Assembly: GCA_014218235.1 (NCBI GenBank)
Contig: CM024766.1
Span: 72,033,207 to 72,097,206 of the forward strand
From: Colocasia esculenta
Taxonomy: Eukaryota > Streptophyta > Magnoliopsida > Alismatales > Araceae
Direction: 5' to 3'
Length of the DNA: 64,000 bases
Below are positions 9,743-23,760 of this stretch, piece by piece (position 1 is the stretch's first letter; each line of letters starts with the position of its first letter). The notes under the pieces were generated by a model. It saw only the letters and a list, made by a program, of their open reading frames with translations. It did no database searches and was not told the DNA's origin. The position numbers were made by a program, and so were the translations under genes.

Positions 9743-12700
9743 TGTAATGACCCTCCTTATATCAGTACGGTTATACCAACCCACGTTGATATAGAGAGCG
9801 TTGCTACAGTGGGACATTTACCTAACACATTCAATAGACTGAGACGTACACAAATATAAACATATAACAGCAGAATAGAAAGATCTGAATATAAAAATTT
9901 TATTCCATCATCCACATTTTATTCACAGTCCATATAGAACAAAAGGAAACTAAACATTTCATAACTGAGAAATTAAAACAATTTACATTGTCCACAATTC
10001 AATTACATAACGTCCTTTATTACATACTATGAAAAAAAGGTACAATATCGCTAATCTCCACAAAGGTCTCCTACTCACGCTCCGAGTCACTCCTGACTGT
10101 CTCCTCGGAAGAAGTAGAGATACCTGCACCTGTACGCCGAAGCAAGAGTGAGTCTAAAAGACCCAGCAAGTAAATCCATGCACATTATGCATGCATACAT
10201 CATATGGACAATTTACTTTTTAAAACAAAACAACTAATACATATAACATGGTTTGAACAATCTTTAAAAGCCTAAACATGGTAATTCTACAACCTTAAGG
10301 TACATGGTACATGCTTTGTGTTTCTTTCACGTTAAGATAAACCTAACACATGCTTTCTACACATTTCTTTACATGCTAACTCAAAACAAAATTTGTTACA
10401 TTCATGCTATAATATGAGAACAAGTTAAACATGGAATTACGCATAATGAAAGAAATGTTCCTAACATAGGTTCTATGTACATTCTCACATATATAACACA
10501 ATTTTATACATAATTAGCTTGCTGTTTTGACATGAATTCAACACATTCTTATAATGGTTTACAATTCACATGCTATCACATTAGTTTCACATTCATATGA
10601 TCATTTACACATTTTACACTTCCACATTTCACATGTACACAATCACATTATTTTTATTAAATGCCATGACACATAGTCCAAACTACCTCTAGAAGAACAC
10701 ACACATCGCATTCACATACCTATCACCTAGGCAAGACAGTGATAGATCTTGGTTAACTGCGTAGAACCGGGAGAAGCACTCTCCACCCTAACCAGTGGTA
10801 CTTGTCCACCTCCAGAATTTCATCCCAATTGCCCATGGGATCTCACACATATGAACCTTCCTGTAGAGACTTTACTACGGTACAGTTCCTCAGCCCTCTA
10901 AGGCTGCAGTGTCACCCATGGCACAGTTACACATTTTCCATTTTAAACACACTATTTATACACAGTTTAACATACAATTTCCATTTTCACATATATGCAC
11001 TTGGTTCAGGTTCCCTAGCATGATACTACTGTTTACAGAGTTAAATCAGTTACAAACTAATCCTAATCATGCTGCAATTATCTAATTAATCAATAATTAC
11101 ATTAGGCATGCTTTAATTGGTCATTTCATCATGTAAAGATCAAAATGTATATCTACTGTCATCCATTCAGCATGAAAACTTAACTACAGACTGCCTACAG
11201 GTTTATCATCATGTAGGCAACGTTTCATTTTTTTGGAATTATCACAATTTATGAAAATTAGAACAGCTATATTACATAACTTGTCGATAATCAAATCTGC
11301 ATGATTCACAGTGTTACAGGTACATTAACCATTCTACCAGATGCATATGATAGTCATTATCTCATACAAAATTCCTAGGAATTTAACCTATTTTGCACAA
11401 TTTATTTGAGAATTTAAACAAATAATTCATGCTCACTATTTTATAGTCCAGAAAATCTAATTATTTACACAGAACTCAGAAATTTTCCAAAATTTCAAGG
11501 TATGACCTGACCCATATACATATATCACAAAAATTCCATAACACCCAAATTCAACATAGATCCATATAAATAGTACTTTAATAATGTTAAAATCTGTCCA
11601 ACATATGATTCAGGAAATTTCAATAATCATTGTAATGCACGAAAATTCACCAAATTAAAGGGCATGATCTAATATAGATACTTCACAATACAAAATTTTT
11701 ACAATATATCCTCATGTCAAAAATTTGGAAAATAGCTTTTTTAGGGCAACAGACAGTTCTGTCACTGCCTGGAGAACTCGACGGCACACAAGTGGCCGCC
11801 TACCTGGTTAACGGCAACAAAGGGCACTGTTGACCTAAGATCTTAACAGCAGTAAAGCTTGCCGTTAAGTTCCTATCTGCAGAAAACAGATAGAACTCAC
11901 AAAATCACAAGAGAAAGGGGGTTCCAGGACACGATTAAAATCCGTAAAATTTCTTGAGACCTACTAGACGCATGTAGGGATAATGGGTATGGGTTACTTG
12001 CCTTTAGAAAAATCTACAATCGAAGATTTGGGTTGAAGAAGCTCTCCTCGTCCAGAGCCAAAGAGCCTCCAAATCCTCCCCGATCCGGCTTCTGTGATGA
12101 TTTTTGAAGCACGCCGGAGTTGGGAAGATGCACCTTGATGTTCAGAAAAGCCTCCAGATGCAGTAGTTCACCCGAAATCACACCGAGTTCGCAGATCCAG
12201 AGTCTCAAAGTTTGGGTTTTCGAACAAGGAAACTAGGGTTTTTGACTCAAGAGCCAAAAGGGTCAGATATGGCCAGAAAGTGGGTATTTTATAGGGTTAG
12301 GGGTCGGAGACGCGTTTAGGTAGGCTAGATGGCCGTTGGAGAACAGTTTCCTAAACAAGGGCCGATAAAATCACAGGCATTTTTGGATCTGAAGACGCAA
12401 TAGATCTGGGAGGTTAACGTCAACATCACTGGCCGCCATCCCTGAGTTGGCGTCCATCGATGTGGCCGCGAACTCTCTATTAACGTCAACTCATGTTGAC
12501 CCCAACAGGTCGCTTGGGCAAACTTAAAACTACAAAAAACTATATTTACACAATACAACTACATGACATTTACCATACATACCTTAAAATACTATTTATA
12601 TAATGTAAATATATAACATACACAACCAAATATACATATATGTACAACACTACTCAAATAGTATATATATATATAGCTTCACACACAAGTATCAATTTCT

Positions 12701-12748
12701 CACAAAATCAAACACCTATATAAGAGTGTAAAATTTAAGGGCCTTACA
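9743..12748 (-). repeat. E1 5' LTR (complete)
   Basis: 3006 bp, TGTAATGACCC...GGGCCTTACA on the plus strand, pairing with the partial LTR at 1-2186. It contains the U3 promoter (TATA at 12285-12293). Between 9860 and 11700 it is AT-rich with no convincing coding sequence. Confidence 0.93.
12285..12293 (-). promoter_or_regulatory. TATA box of E1 5' LTR
   Basis: TATAAAATA on the minus strand in the same context as in the other LTR copy. It would drive the genomic transcript toward the PBS. Confidence 0.65.
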
Positions 12749-13816
12749 TTACAGGTGGCTATGGCTGCTAAGCAAATTTGGAATAATATTCAAGGTGATT
12801 CACTTTGGTCCTTGTATGCTAAACAAAGGTTTATCAAACAGTCTCATCTCTGTGATATTTATACCCCATTCCCTTTTGGCGTTTCTAAGAAAATTTTTGT
12901 TAATGCAAGGGAAGTTGTTCTGGCGAATATCAGGTGGCTTGGAGAAGATGGGTCCATAGTTGACTTTTTCAAAGATATTTGGATTGGGGAGAGCACTGTT
13001 ATGCATGATCTCAGGAACATGGTTAGTGTTGCTGCAAGAGTAAAGGGGGTTGACCAGGGTCAATCCGAGTGGGTTAAGGATATGGCCATGGATGATAATA
13101 ACAATGTTTGGAGCTATATGGGTGTCACCCCTCATCATGTTCAGACTCTCTTAACTGACCAGCCGAATGAGTTTATTTGGGCAGGGAACGCTAAGGGTGG
13201 TTTTACTGTCAAATCTGCATATTCTTTGGCCTCCAACCCGGGTGTTAGCAGAGGACACTGGACTAAACTATGGCACCATGTTATTCCCCCTTGTTCAGCT
13301 ATGTTTGCATGGAAATTAATGCATAGGGTGGTCTAGGTGGATTCCAGAGTTGTGGACTGTGGTATTCCCTTGGTGTCTATGTGTGTTTACTGCAGGAATC
13401 ATGAGCAAGAAACGATGGACCACTTGTTCATTTCCAGCGATATTGCCAAGGAGCTTTGGAGATGGATTGCGCCTTTGCTGAATAATAAAATTAATTGGAG
13501 TGAACATGTTACCACTAGGCTTTGGAGTATTATATCCAATACCAATATGAACTCGGCTATCCAGTTTGCTAGTCTGGTTACTTGTCTGCTCATGTTTTGG
13601 GAAATTTGGAAGTTCAGGTGTACTGTCCACATGGAAGGTATTTTTCGGTCTGTGGATTATGTCAAACGCTTGATTGTGTTTAATGTGCAAAAGATCACAG
13701 AATCAGTCAAGTTCACTCGCCCCATCTCCATCATTCATGCTGATATCCTTAGCTCTTATAATTTCAAATGCTCTTCCCAAATGCTGAAAACGTTAGATTC
13801 TCTCAGAACTGTTTGA
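12749..13816 (+). pseudogene. L1-like LINE ORF2, C-terminal zinc-binding region
   Basis: A plus-strand frame open from the E1 junction to 13816 except for one TAG at 13334-13336. The first half has the pattern found after the RT domain of plant L1-like LINE ORF2 (KQRFIKQSH, then ANIRWLGEDGSIVDFFKDIW). The zf-RVT-type region follows, with FIWAGNAKGGFTVKSAY, then CVYCRNHEQETMDHLF. The final cysteine expected after HLF is serine (FISSD). Endonuclease and RT are not in the window; they should lie left of E1, which appears to have inserted into this ORF. Only the 3' portion is supported. Confidence 0.8.
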
Positions 13817-13989
13817 GGCTTCTGTACTTTTTCAAGAACTTTACATGTATACCCAGACTGAAGGAGAAGGAATACTATTTTGCAATCTGTCTGAAGAGCA
13901 CATATGTAGAAGTGTTGTACTGACTCTGCAGGATGCATTTCTGTTATCGAATGAGATTTTCGCCCTTCGTAAAAATAAAAAAATTTCTG
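12749..13989 (+). mobile_element. LINE 3' fragment
   Basis: ORF2 ends at 13816. A short 3' UTR then runs to an A-rich tail-like GTAAAAATAAAAAAA at about 13970-13983, which I take as the LINE 3' end. The left part is split off by E1. Confidence 0.6.
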
Positions 13990-16394
13990 CCTGTTGGCAA
14001 AAGCCATTTCACTCGACAAGTATCATGAGTCAGTGAATTCCCATATTAATTCTAGGTCTCTCCACCCACTAACTCGAGCTGTTGGTTGGTGGTTCACTTC
14101 AGTGACATGGCACAAGAGCTCGTTAGCTCACTGTGTTCTTCCTCGTTTGAGCATTGGAGCTTCAAGAGAGTCTTGTTTGTTATGTGACTGTAATCGAGTT
14201 CGCTGTGCGGGTGTGTTGATGAGAGCTATTTGGTCCGCCACTACGTGTTCGTGAGATATGCTATGCCTATATTAGATCTTGGCCTCTCCATCCACTGATC
14301 AAAGCTTTGGCACGGCAGTTCAGTTCAGTGGCATTGTGGCAAAACCAATTATCTCAAAAGACTGTTACACAATGTTGCCCTGAGGATTTTGTTAGAAAAG
14401 CCTAGGCATTGCATGTTTCAACGAAAACTTCTGAGATCGGGTTGGTGTGGAGAATAGCAAATGGCAATACAACAGGGCAGGTGCATCTGTGGCCCAGTCC
14501 AAGACATCATAGTTTTGCAAACCATTTAGCTGGATTAGTCCTTTTTTCATGTCCTACTTTGTAGTATAATTGGCATTCGTAACAGGCCAGACAAGAGGAG
14601 GCATAATAGAGCCTTGTTTGAGAGCAATTTCACCAACAGTTAACTGTAAGATCATGGCTAATGTGAAAACATCTTTGTCACTTGTGGAGAGAGAGTCGAG
14701 GCCACTTTTGTCTTAAAGAAAAGAAGCACCCGGAGTTCAGTTTACCAGTGTATGTGAAATTGGTTCCACAACGCCGCCCTAACTCTCTCGTGCCCACAGT
14801 AGCATGCTATGTAAAGAATATTGCCATTGATTGACTTCAACAGATAAATAAGAAAAGATTGTATTACCATAGAAAGATTCTAGTCTGTTATCAACATGAA
14901 TCTGGTTTACTAACATCCATTTTGACACCAACAAGCAAAAGTATGCCCCATCATCATTTGACAGCAAAAAATGAGTGAGCAACTACCACTTCATAAACAA
15001 GAGGATGCTGAGCGTGCTCGTTGATGTGTTAAGCTATGGTGTCAAGATAACGGATGTTAAAAAACGATTTCCCTTATCAGCAGATGCCGATGTCATATCT
15101 CATGCCATGTTGTATTGTTGGCCACTCTTCTTTTGTCTGCATAGTAGATAAACTAGCTTCAGAATTTGCTGGTCTTCTAAGTGTTTTTACTTGCACTTCC
15201 CCTTTCCCACTGTGGTCAGTGGTGGTGAAGCAAATGACCCTGACATGGGATCTAGTTTAGTCACTATCACCCTTTCTTGGTATCTGTTGAGTAAGAGCTG
15301 CATGGAATCCATATTAGGGAAGCTTATAGAAGACAAGGAGTGAATCCCACCGACAGACATACATGGTAGTTCACTCTTGAGGAAAGATTAATTTTATTTG
15401 AGATGCATAAATGCATGTATGCTTTGGCTATTTACTCTCCATGACATTGGTTTGTCATTTACTTTTAAGTATGTCAGCTTTTGCAAGACACCCAAGACCG
15501 TATGACCACAGTGATGGCTATTATAGGCGTCAAAGTTGCATTCCAATTGAGGCCAGAGTCAGGGTCATCACACCATTGTTAAGGTCTAGCTTGAGGTATG
15601 AAAGTCTACTGGCAGAAGGAGGCTTTTCCTCTTATGATAAGGTCATCACCTTTTGATTTTTGAGGCTCCAACTCTGCAACCTCTGTACTACTTCCAAACA
15701 AAAGTATAGTAACGGCTCGGAGGTCTTGATACTGGGTCTGGGGAGTCTAATTCCCATCTTACATTCACAATGTGATGCGGTCGGTAGTTACTTGCTACGA
15801 GCTTTCAGTTCACATACAATTAAGCTTGTCTGCCCTGTAAAGGACGCATGACTCTTGATAAAAAGCTTGTAGTATATTCTTTAGCTTGTAGCGTACTTTA
15901 GCTTTTTGACATTTTTTGTTAAAAAAAGAAGGTACAATAACTGCTTGGCAACTTTAGCTTTGGGTATACTTATGAAATATTACGGTGTGTAATTTCTTTC
16001 AACCATTTAAGAGAGATATTTATGATTAATCTACATGAGATGATTGAGTGGATAACATAGCCTTGATTAAAGGGATCCATGGCTCAATTTTCAATTTTCT
16101 TTGTTGAAGATTTATTTTCTCATTAATCTCATTTGTTTGTCAGGATATGTCAGAGTTGCCAACAATTTAAAATATTCTCCACGAGTACGGGTTTCTTTTT
16201 GGAAAAATTACATGCCTACCTTGGAGTATATTGCATTCAAGGTTATACCTTTGAAATCTGCACATTATACTCTATACCCTTGAAATAAAAAAAAACTATG
16301 GCCTTGCGCTTAACTGGCTGTCAGAATGGCAAGAATATTCTGCTATCATCCTTACAGAGTTGTTAAACAAGGACAAATTTACTAAAATATCTCT
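13990..16394. other. Unassigned DNA, no convincing gene
   Basis: About 2.4 kb of average composition. Open frames are short (80 codons or less) and show no domain I recognise. Two segments, about 14053-14120 and 14276-14345, look like diverged copies of each other (shared CTCTCCA.CCACT and TTCAGTGGCAT/TTCAGTGACAT). They could be the worn remains of a transposon or of intron/UTR sequence. Confidence 0.4.
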
Positions 16395-17035
<641 letters not shown>

Positions 17036-17383
17036 CCCCTCTGGCACTAATGGAGGAGAAAGCCCATCCACTAGATTGGGCATGTCCTATATATATAAAT
17101 ATATAAGCCGGAAGAGGGGGGTCATTAGCTCCCTCTCGAGAATGGCCACCCTGTCTTCGGTTGGCGCAAGATATGGAGAGAGAGGGTTCCTCGACCTGCT
17201 ATCTCAGATGCACATCATGCAGTCGTCGGACCATTCTTTGATCTGACAAGAATAGGCCACACAACAGGGGTGGGACGCCATCCACCATGTAGAAAGAACT
17301 TGTCTCATGGCCTTATATAGATAATGAGTCGATGTGGGGCCAAACCATGGAGTTGGGGCCTTGTGGCATTGGGTTGTTGGGCC
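17036..17383. other. Left flank of E3, nothing recognised
   Basis: Contains a third copy of the module described in the GA region and an AT run (TATATATAAATATATAA at about 17090). No gene or element is recognised. The last 5 bases (17384-17388, CAAAC) are the left copy of the E3 target duplication. Confidence 0.5.
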
Positions 17384-17388
17384 CAAAC

Positions 17389-18597
17389 TGTAACGACTCG
17401 AGAACCCGACCCTCGGCCCACGCCGAGGACCCAATTTTCGCAGTCGCCGCCCACAGATCCAAGGACCCGGAAGGGCTATAATCTATGTCTAACAGGATAT
17501 GTAACGAAAGTAAATGTCAACTGCTAAACTAGAAGCGCACAGGTGGAAACAGAAAAGAGAGCGAGACCGCTGTGTACCGCTCTAAGCACAGTCCCAACGC
17601 ACGCACGCTAGTACAAGTAAAAGGCAGGGGAAGAACAAGTCCCTTAGGGGCATACCCCGAGGGTGAAGTACACTGAAACAGGGGAGCCACTGCTAGCTAT
17701 GGGGACCCCGACTATCGCCCCGTCTCCTCCGCCCTGCCGCTGCTGAGAAGTCTCACCTGGGAAAAGGAGGGATGAGCTTCACAACAGAAGCTCAGTAGGG
17801 ACTACCAATCTCCTACTGGCTCCAAACAGACAGAAGAATATAAATATCAAATGAATGACAACAATTTATATCTTCTACCTACAAACAGAAGTGCAGAAGT
17901 GAAACTACAACTAGCACGGTACGGAAAGTACATACGGTCAGAAACTCCGTACGACTGCTCGTCGTGACCACCACACGGCTAGTAAACACAAATGGAGGGA
18001 ACTCCGCCTGGACAAGGAACACTAACTACGGAAAGCACTACCACTAGTCATGGTCAGGTGCGTCCATCGACGTCTTATCCTCGACCCGGGTCCTGACCCT
18101 CACGTCTCGTCAGAACGAGGTAGGACACAAGTAACACAACAGTAACCGCCGTAGTCTGGCCGGACTATGGTCCCATGCCTGACCTCTCCAAACGGTTCTG
18201 GGGCCGTAAGGAGCGAGGCAATGAGAAGAAGGACTGGCTGGCTTGCGCCGGGTAGAACTCCTAACTGTCCTCGACGTCCCAGACCACCCACGAGAGCTCT
18301 GCAAGTGACTCACACGCCACTGTCCTAACCACCGTTTTCCCCTAAGCTCCAGAGTCCACCTGGTGGCTGCCAACTCGAGCACACTCGTAGCCTGGAGTAC
18401 TCCCTCAATAGGCTCCCGAGGATGGGGGTCCCAGGCAACGGTAACAACCTCTCACACGGGCTAAGCCCTCAAGTGTCGAGCACCGGGCGAAAGACTAGTG
18501 TAGACCGCACTAGAGAACTAGCACAGGTGCCACGGGTACAGTAAAAGGAACAGAAACAGCGAAGACCAGGAACCTGTCTCACGGTTGGGGTCGCGAC
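17389..18597 (-). repeat. E3 3' LTR, part 1
   Basis: 1209 bp matching 35004-36229. It starts TGTAACGACTCGAGAACCCG and includes a short inverted repeat (CCTCGGCCCACGCCGAGG). It is split by E2 after GCGAC (18593-18597). Confidence 0.93.
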
Positions 18598-21491
18598 TGA
18601 ACGCGCGACATTGTTGACTGTGCATTTTCGTTGTCCCGAGTTCCTCGCACAAGTCAATATGCGCACTTCCTCTAAACTGTCTCACAAACATAAAATGGTA
18701 AAAAAAATGAACTCATACAGTGGTGAGAACAGGTCATATCCACGGAGAGGCAGAATAGAATTTGAATTAAAACTACTTTGACTTGAAATTAGGAAGATCT
18801 AACAATAAGACACGAATTAAATCCACTCACTTCACTAAAAAAAAACTCCAATGCGATTAGAACTCTTCAATGTCACATTCAATATGCACACTAACAAGAC
18901 TTAAATCCTCACTGCGTTAAAACTGAAGTCAGAACTCTTCATAACAAATCAAATTGAGCATTCTTAGAACAATGTGAATTATATGAAATTCGGATCACTA
19001 TACCCTCTCAACTTGAGGGATAAAGACCAAATCAAAGGAAAACACATCCTCTGTAGAAGAACAGAATTCTCTCCCCAAATATTTACAGGTAAAAGAAAAA
19101 TCACAGAAGAAATGGAAAATTCAACACAAATGGAATGTAATAAACCACTGGATTAAATTCTCACTAGATGCTGCTAAAGAAATGGTAACAACAATTCATA
19201 AGCTTCAGAGGAATAGAGGAAAGAACTCCACAACTCAACAGTCAAATCCCCTAAACAATCTGGACTAAAAGAGATAAAAAGAAAAATACAAACCAAACTC
19301 CTCAACTCGAATCAGCAACAGAAGGAACCCCCAAAAATCTCAACTGGCAAAACTATGGAATCCCCAGACTCCAATTATCACAGCAGCATTAAAACTCCCC
19401 AGCTCTGATCTCCGGAAGGAATCCCAAAAAATGCAGAACTCAACACCCACTGAATCAAACTCCACAGCTCTGCAGACCTCTCGAAGAAACAAGAACAGCA
19501 AAGATGAAACAAGACCACTGAATCTAACTATTCTAAGCACAGACAAAATGGAAAAATCAACACAAGAAAATTGAAGATCCCTCCCAGATGCTTGCAACGC
19601 ACAGAGAAAGAGAGAAAATGAAATTTATCATCAGCAGAACAAGAAAGAAAATAATATGTACTGGATCTCCCCAACACAACAGTTGACAGAAGAAATGAAC
19701 AAAACAAATTCTGAAATCCCGAACACTCCCTATAGCTGCTGAAAGGAAAATATAGAGATTAAAATCACAGCAAAGCTAAATCCCCCAAAAACTTGAACTG
19801 GTGAAGCATCTCCCTCACTGCTTTGCCCTTCCGAAAATCAAATTATAGAAATAATTGCTCTAAAATTGCATTGACCAACCCTCCCCTGCTCTGATGGAAG
19901 AAAAATACAGGAAACTACAAAAAAAAAGGCAAATAAATTCCCTAAATCTCCACTGGCGAACCCTTTACAGAAGCTGAACTGAAGAAGAAAAGAAAAACCC
20001 CGAACTCTCCAACATCAAGAACACTCCCACAGCTCTGATGAAAGAAGAAAAATAAAATTTAGAAAATCTCCAAAATAATGCTTGCTCTGCTGAAAGAACA
20101 AAAGTACAGAAGAAAATAAAAGCTACAACTCCTCGAATCTGAAATACAGAACTTGCTTAACAATACTGGAAGAACATAAAGAAGAACTAAGAAAACCAAA
20201 AAAATTGCCAACTCGTGAACCCTCCCTTGCTCTGCTTGAAAGAAGAAAATATAGACAATTAAACTGGAGAAATTAAAATCCTAAAAATTCCCTAAAAAAA
20301 AAAAAAATTGAACCGCTGGAGAAGAGGACTTTGGGGTCCTTTTATAGGCCTCAGGGCCCTCTGCACAGCTTCTTCTCGCTTCCTGGATGCCGCCTCATCT
20401 CTGCACCAGGATCGCCACGCCAGCCTTACCTGGATCGCCATCTTAGAAGGTCCAGACGCATGGCGAGCCCGCCTCCACCTCAGCTCCAGATCTGCGTAGC
20501 CCTAGCCATCATCCACACCACCGTGCACAGCTTCTGCAACTGCTATCGTACACCTGCTTCACACCGCCTCACCTGGCCTCTGCACACCCCAACTTCATCG
20601 CTGCCACCTCAGCACAACTGGCCCAGCGTCATCTGATGCTTCGCACGGCGCTTCCTGCCTGATCACCACGCCAGCCGTACGCCCGGCCACTGGTCGCACA
20701 CGACGCCTCTAGCCAGCTTAGGATCGCCCACCGCCTGAACCATTGCGCCGTGCCCTTGGATCACCCTCCAGGCAGCCCAATCTCAGCGCCCGGGCCTCCA
20801 GCATCGCATCATAGCCTGGCGCCTCTCCCCTGTGCACGAGAGATGAGCAGCACCACCCGGGCTCCATCCGCCTCACAGCTGCCTGCGCATGCACCATCCT
20901 GGCCAGCAGCACCGGCCTCACGCGCCAACTTCGAGATCTGGCCTCAGCAGCTCACAAATGGCCAACGCACAGCCGCCCCAGCTTCCAGGAGCTTTCACTG
21001 CTCTGCCTTCGTCCACCTGGAGGGAAGGACAAGAAAGGGATTAAGAAAGGGTCAGGTGGGGTATGTGTCAACGTGTGGTGAAGTGAGGGAAAGAATATGT
21101 AGTATATTAATGAGGGGGTATGTGTCATGATTTGGTGAAATGAGAGAAAATGGATGTGGCATGATATGATTGGATGGAATATGATTTATTCACAACTAAT
21201 ATGTACAAGAATTATTAAAAGATATTTATGAAAATATAGAAGTAATAATAAGACTAAAAATTATTTATGTACAATGTATTTGCAAAAAAATGAGAACACT
21301 TTATTAGTCAAACTATTCAACCGGCATTGAATTTATTTAATCTAATCATGTGTTTTCTAACCTAATATGTTCAAAAACTTATTCCTTGATGAAATGAAAA
21401 TTAAAATCAATAGGCACCTTATTTACAGATAAAAGATGTCTAAATTTAACTAAGTGCATGAAATTTAACACGAAAAATCATGTAGTTATCA
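18598..21491 (-). repeat. E2 3' LTR
   Basis: 2894 bp, near-identical to 26740-29633. It has an A-rich part (18700-20300), then a GC-rich block (20330-21060), then an AT-rich part. In element orientation the GC-rich block is U3 next to the TATA box. Confidence 0.95.
20340..20346 (-). promoter_or_regulatory. TATA box of E2 3' LTR
   Basis: TATAAAA on the minus strand in the context GGCCTATAAAAGGACCCCA. The same sequence is present in the other LTR. Confidence 0.7.
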
Positions 21492-21508
21492 CTCCCCCCT
21501 ACTTAAAC
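21492..21508 (-). other. E2 polypurine tract
   Basis: On the minus strand GTTTAAGTAGGGGGGAG directly precedes the LTR start TGATAAC, the standard PPT position. Confidence 0.85.
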
Positions 21509-22557
21509 ATTGCTAGTCCTTTAGCAATAAAAAATTACTCAAAATATAAGACTAGAAGATGTAATATCTCACACTAACCAGCCATCATGTAAAAGATTCA
21601 TGTAAAGACATGTCTTTCCTAATTGTAAAGGCTTATGGCAAGAAATTAGTGCACAAATGGTAGCTCACTTAAGAGTTCACATCAGCCCTCCTGGAGCTCC
21701 TCTGCCTCGGCTAATATTTGAGATTAGATTAATTCGAGGGAGAAGAAAAGAATTGTGGAATAAGATCATTGCTCAGTCAGATCAGGTTGTTTCTCTCAGT
21801 TCCATTCTGCCTAACTTCCTTGAGGATTATTTCTCTGAGTTGAGGACTTTACCTCTTTATTTGCACTTTGTGCACTCAGAATTTCTTTATTTCTTTTTCA
21901 TCCACAATGCTGCACAACCCATCACTTTTCAAGAGTAGCGAGTCCAACTTTACTCAGATCCGGGGCATTTTTCATGAATATTTTTTTTTCTTTTGCTTTT
22001 GCTTTTCTTTTCTTTTCTTTTCCTCTTAAAGGAAGGATGGATAGTCAGGTTCCTTGATCACATGCCTTCACTTCCTTCACAATTCACTTAAGGAGAAGGG
22101 AGAAAATCAATCACCTCTCTCCTACTGGCCTTGACAAATTTGCTACATTCGGGTTCAACTAGTCTAAGTGGCTGTGTAGTGTGTGTATGAAAACCTCTTA
22201 CCATAAATCCTTACATAAGGTAGATAAGAAGTACATGTAATCCTTTATTAGATGCTACCTAACATGAATTTTTGTAGAGGAGTGTGACAACTACAAAATT
22301 TTAATGGTTAAAGATCAGACACATAGTCTGGGTTGCGCAATGTCACACATTTTTATTGTGAAAAAAATTTATTTGCATATGCACAAGCTAAAAGCAAGAA
22401 AATGAAGCATTGGTTAGAGTGGGGACTATGAATGCATGCTTTATTCTACCTCTCCCCCCTACTTATTTACAGGAAAAGAAAGTAAGACAGAGAATTACCT
22501 GATAAAGAAAATCTATACACTTGGGTTGCCTCCCAAGAAGCGCTAAGTTTACCGTCT
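21509..22557. other. E2 3' untranslated region with antisense open frame
   Basis: Non-coding in the element sense. On the opposite (plus) strand a 93-codon frame (21657-21938) starts MVAHLRVHISPPGAPLPRL and has a hydrophobic, aromatic C-terminal half. I recognise no domain. Some Tat-lineage elements are known to carry an antisense ORF between pol and the 3' LTR, so the position is suggestive, but chance is possible. A pyrimidine tract follows at about 21977-22026. Confidence 0.35.
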
Positions 22558-23757
22558 TCAGCCGGACGCCATTAGGCTTCGTTTGGGCTCAGCTAGCTTG
22601 GTAGAATCCGTTTTTAAGAAAAGTGGGCTTTCAAAGAAATGCTTTAACCTTTGCCCATTGACAGTGAATAAATGTCCAGTTTTTGGGTCAAGAATAATGA
22701 CAGCACCATTATCACAAGCTTTGACAACAGTGTAAGGATCATCCCATCGGGACTTCAAGTTTTCACGAAGCCTAGAATTAAATAGCCAGACCTTATTATG
22801 CACTTGAAAAATTTTTCTATGAATGTGTTTGTCATGGAATGCTTTGTCTTTGGCTTTATAGATTTTTGGCTTTGGCTTTGGATTATTCTCTCCCTTAAAC
22901 CCTAGAGCACAGGGTTGGTCTACTACTTTTTTTACACCAGATTCTTCCAAGAAGTCTACCACTAGACAACTCTTTCCTTGATCATGGTGCCCAGATGCCT
23001 TAAAAATATTGATACTAACCCGCTCATCCCCAAATGATATATCCATCATCCCGGTAGCATAATTAATGTTAGCCCTAGCTGTGGCCAAAAAAGGTCTACC
23101 AAGAATGATGGTGGACTGAGTTAAATCCTGAGGAGTGTTCATGTCCAAAATGATGAAATCGGCAGGAAAGTAACAATCATTGATTTTTATAATAACGTCC
23201 TCAACTAAGCCTTTAGGAGTGGTAACAGACCGATCAGCTAGTTGAAGGATGACAGAAGTGGGTTTCAATTCTCCTAACTTGAATTTCTCAAAAATAGCAT
23301 AAGGTAGGAGATTGACACTGGCTCCCAAATCCAAAAGACTGCTTTCAAAAGTGACTCCACTGATGGTGCAAGGAATTAGTGGAGTGCCTAGATCTTTAAG
23401 CTTCTTAGGGAGTTGGTTCAAGATAACGGCACTCACAGTTTCTGGAAGAATGATTGTTTCAATTTTATTCCTCATTTCACGTTTTGGAGTGCACATTTCT
23501 TTTAAGAATTTGGCATAAGCAGGCACATGCTTAATGGCATCAAGGAGAGGAATGTTGACATGAACTTGCTTAAAGAGTTCCAAGAGTTCTTTATTATCAG
23601 TTTGTTTGTTTTTGGGTTTTGGCTTTAAAACTTCAGGAAAATGGACTCTTGGAATGTAACAGTTTGGGTCTTCATTCATTTTGACTTTGTCTAGGGATTC
23701 TTCTGTCATTTTCTCTTTTTCCTTGGATTTTTCTTTTTCAGCATTCTCTTCAATTTC
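22558..23757 (-). pseudogene. E2 protease fused to integrase C-terminal tail
   Basis: A frame of 383 codons from the Met at 23709, continuous upstream with gag. Residues about 45-235 form the Athila/Tat-type protease region, with active-site-like SSLLDLGASVNLLPY (127-130, DLGA, in place of the canonical DTG/DSG), then TSVILQLADRS, then ILGRPFLATA. From about residue 282 it changes to the integrase C-terminus of the same clade (YKAKDKAFHDKHIHRKIFQV, LFNSRLRENLKSRWDDPY, FTVNGQRLKHFFE). Nothing of RT, RNase H or the integrase catalytic domain lies between, and the join near 22870 keeps the frame. The stop is about 1.05 kb before the LTR. Non-autonomous by this evidence; the fused product could be an adaptation or just a deletion scar. 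Confidence 0.85.
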
Positions 23758-23760
23758 CTA

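Larger units (their letters stand above)
1..12748 (-). mobile_element. E1: Tekay-like chromovirus (Ty3/Gypsy), left end outside window
   Basis: A minus-strand LTR retrotransposon. The left LTR copy ends at 2186 and the right copy runs 9743-12748. Both end in CCTTACA, and the right copy starts TGTAATGACCC, so the termini are TG...CA. Internal order on the minus strand is PBS, gag, protease, RT, RNase H, integrase, chromodomain, PPT. A chromodomain after integrase, LTRs of about 3 kb and an initiator-tRNA-Met PBS fit the Tekay/Del chromovirus lineage. Position 1 aligns with about 10590 of the right LTR, so some 850 bp of the left LTR lie outside the window. The 5 bases after the right LTR are TTACA, the predicted target duplication; its partner is not visible. 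The element is disabled by stops, frameshifts, altered catalytic residues and a solo LTR in gag. Confidence 0.93.

Noticed and set aside
13990..16394. Possible host gene exons (for example the frame near 15411-15656)
   Set aside because: No recognisable domain, short frames, no consistent set of splice sites.
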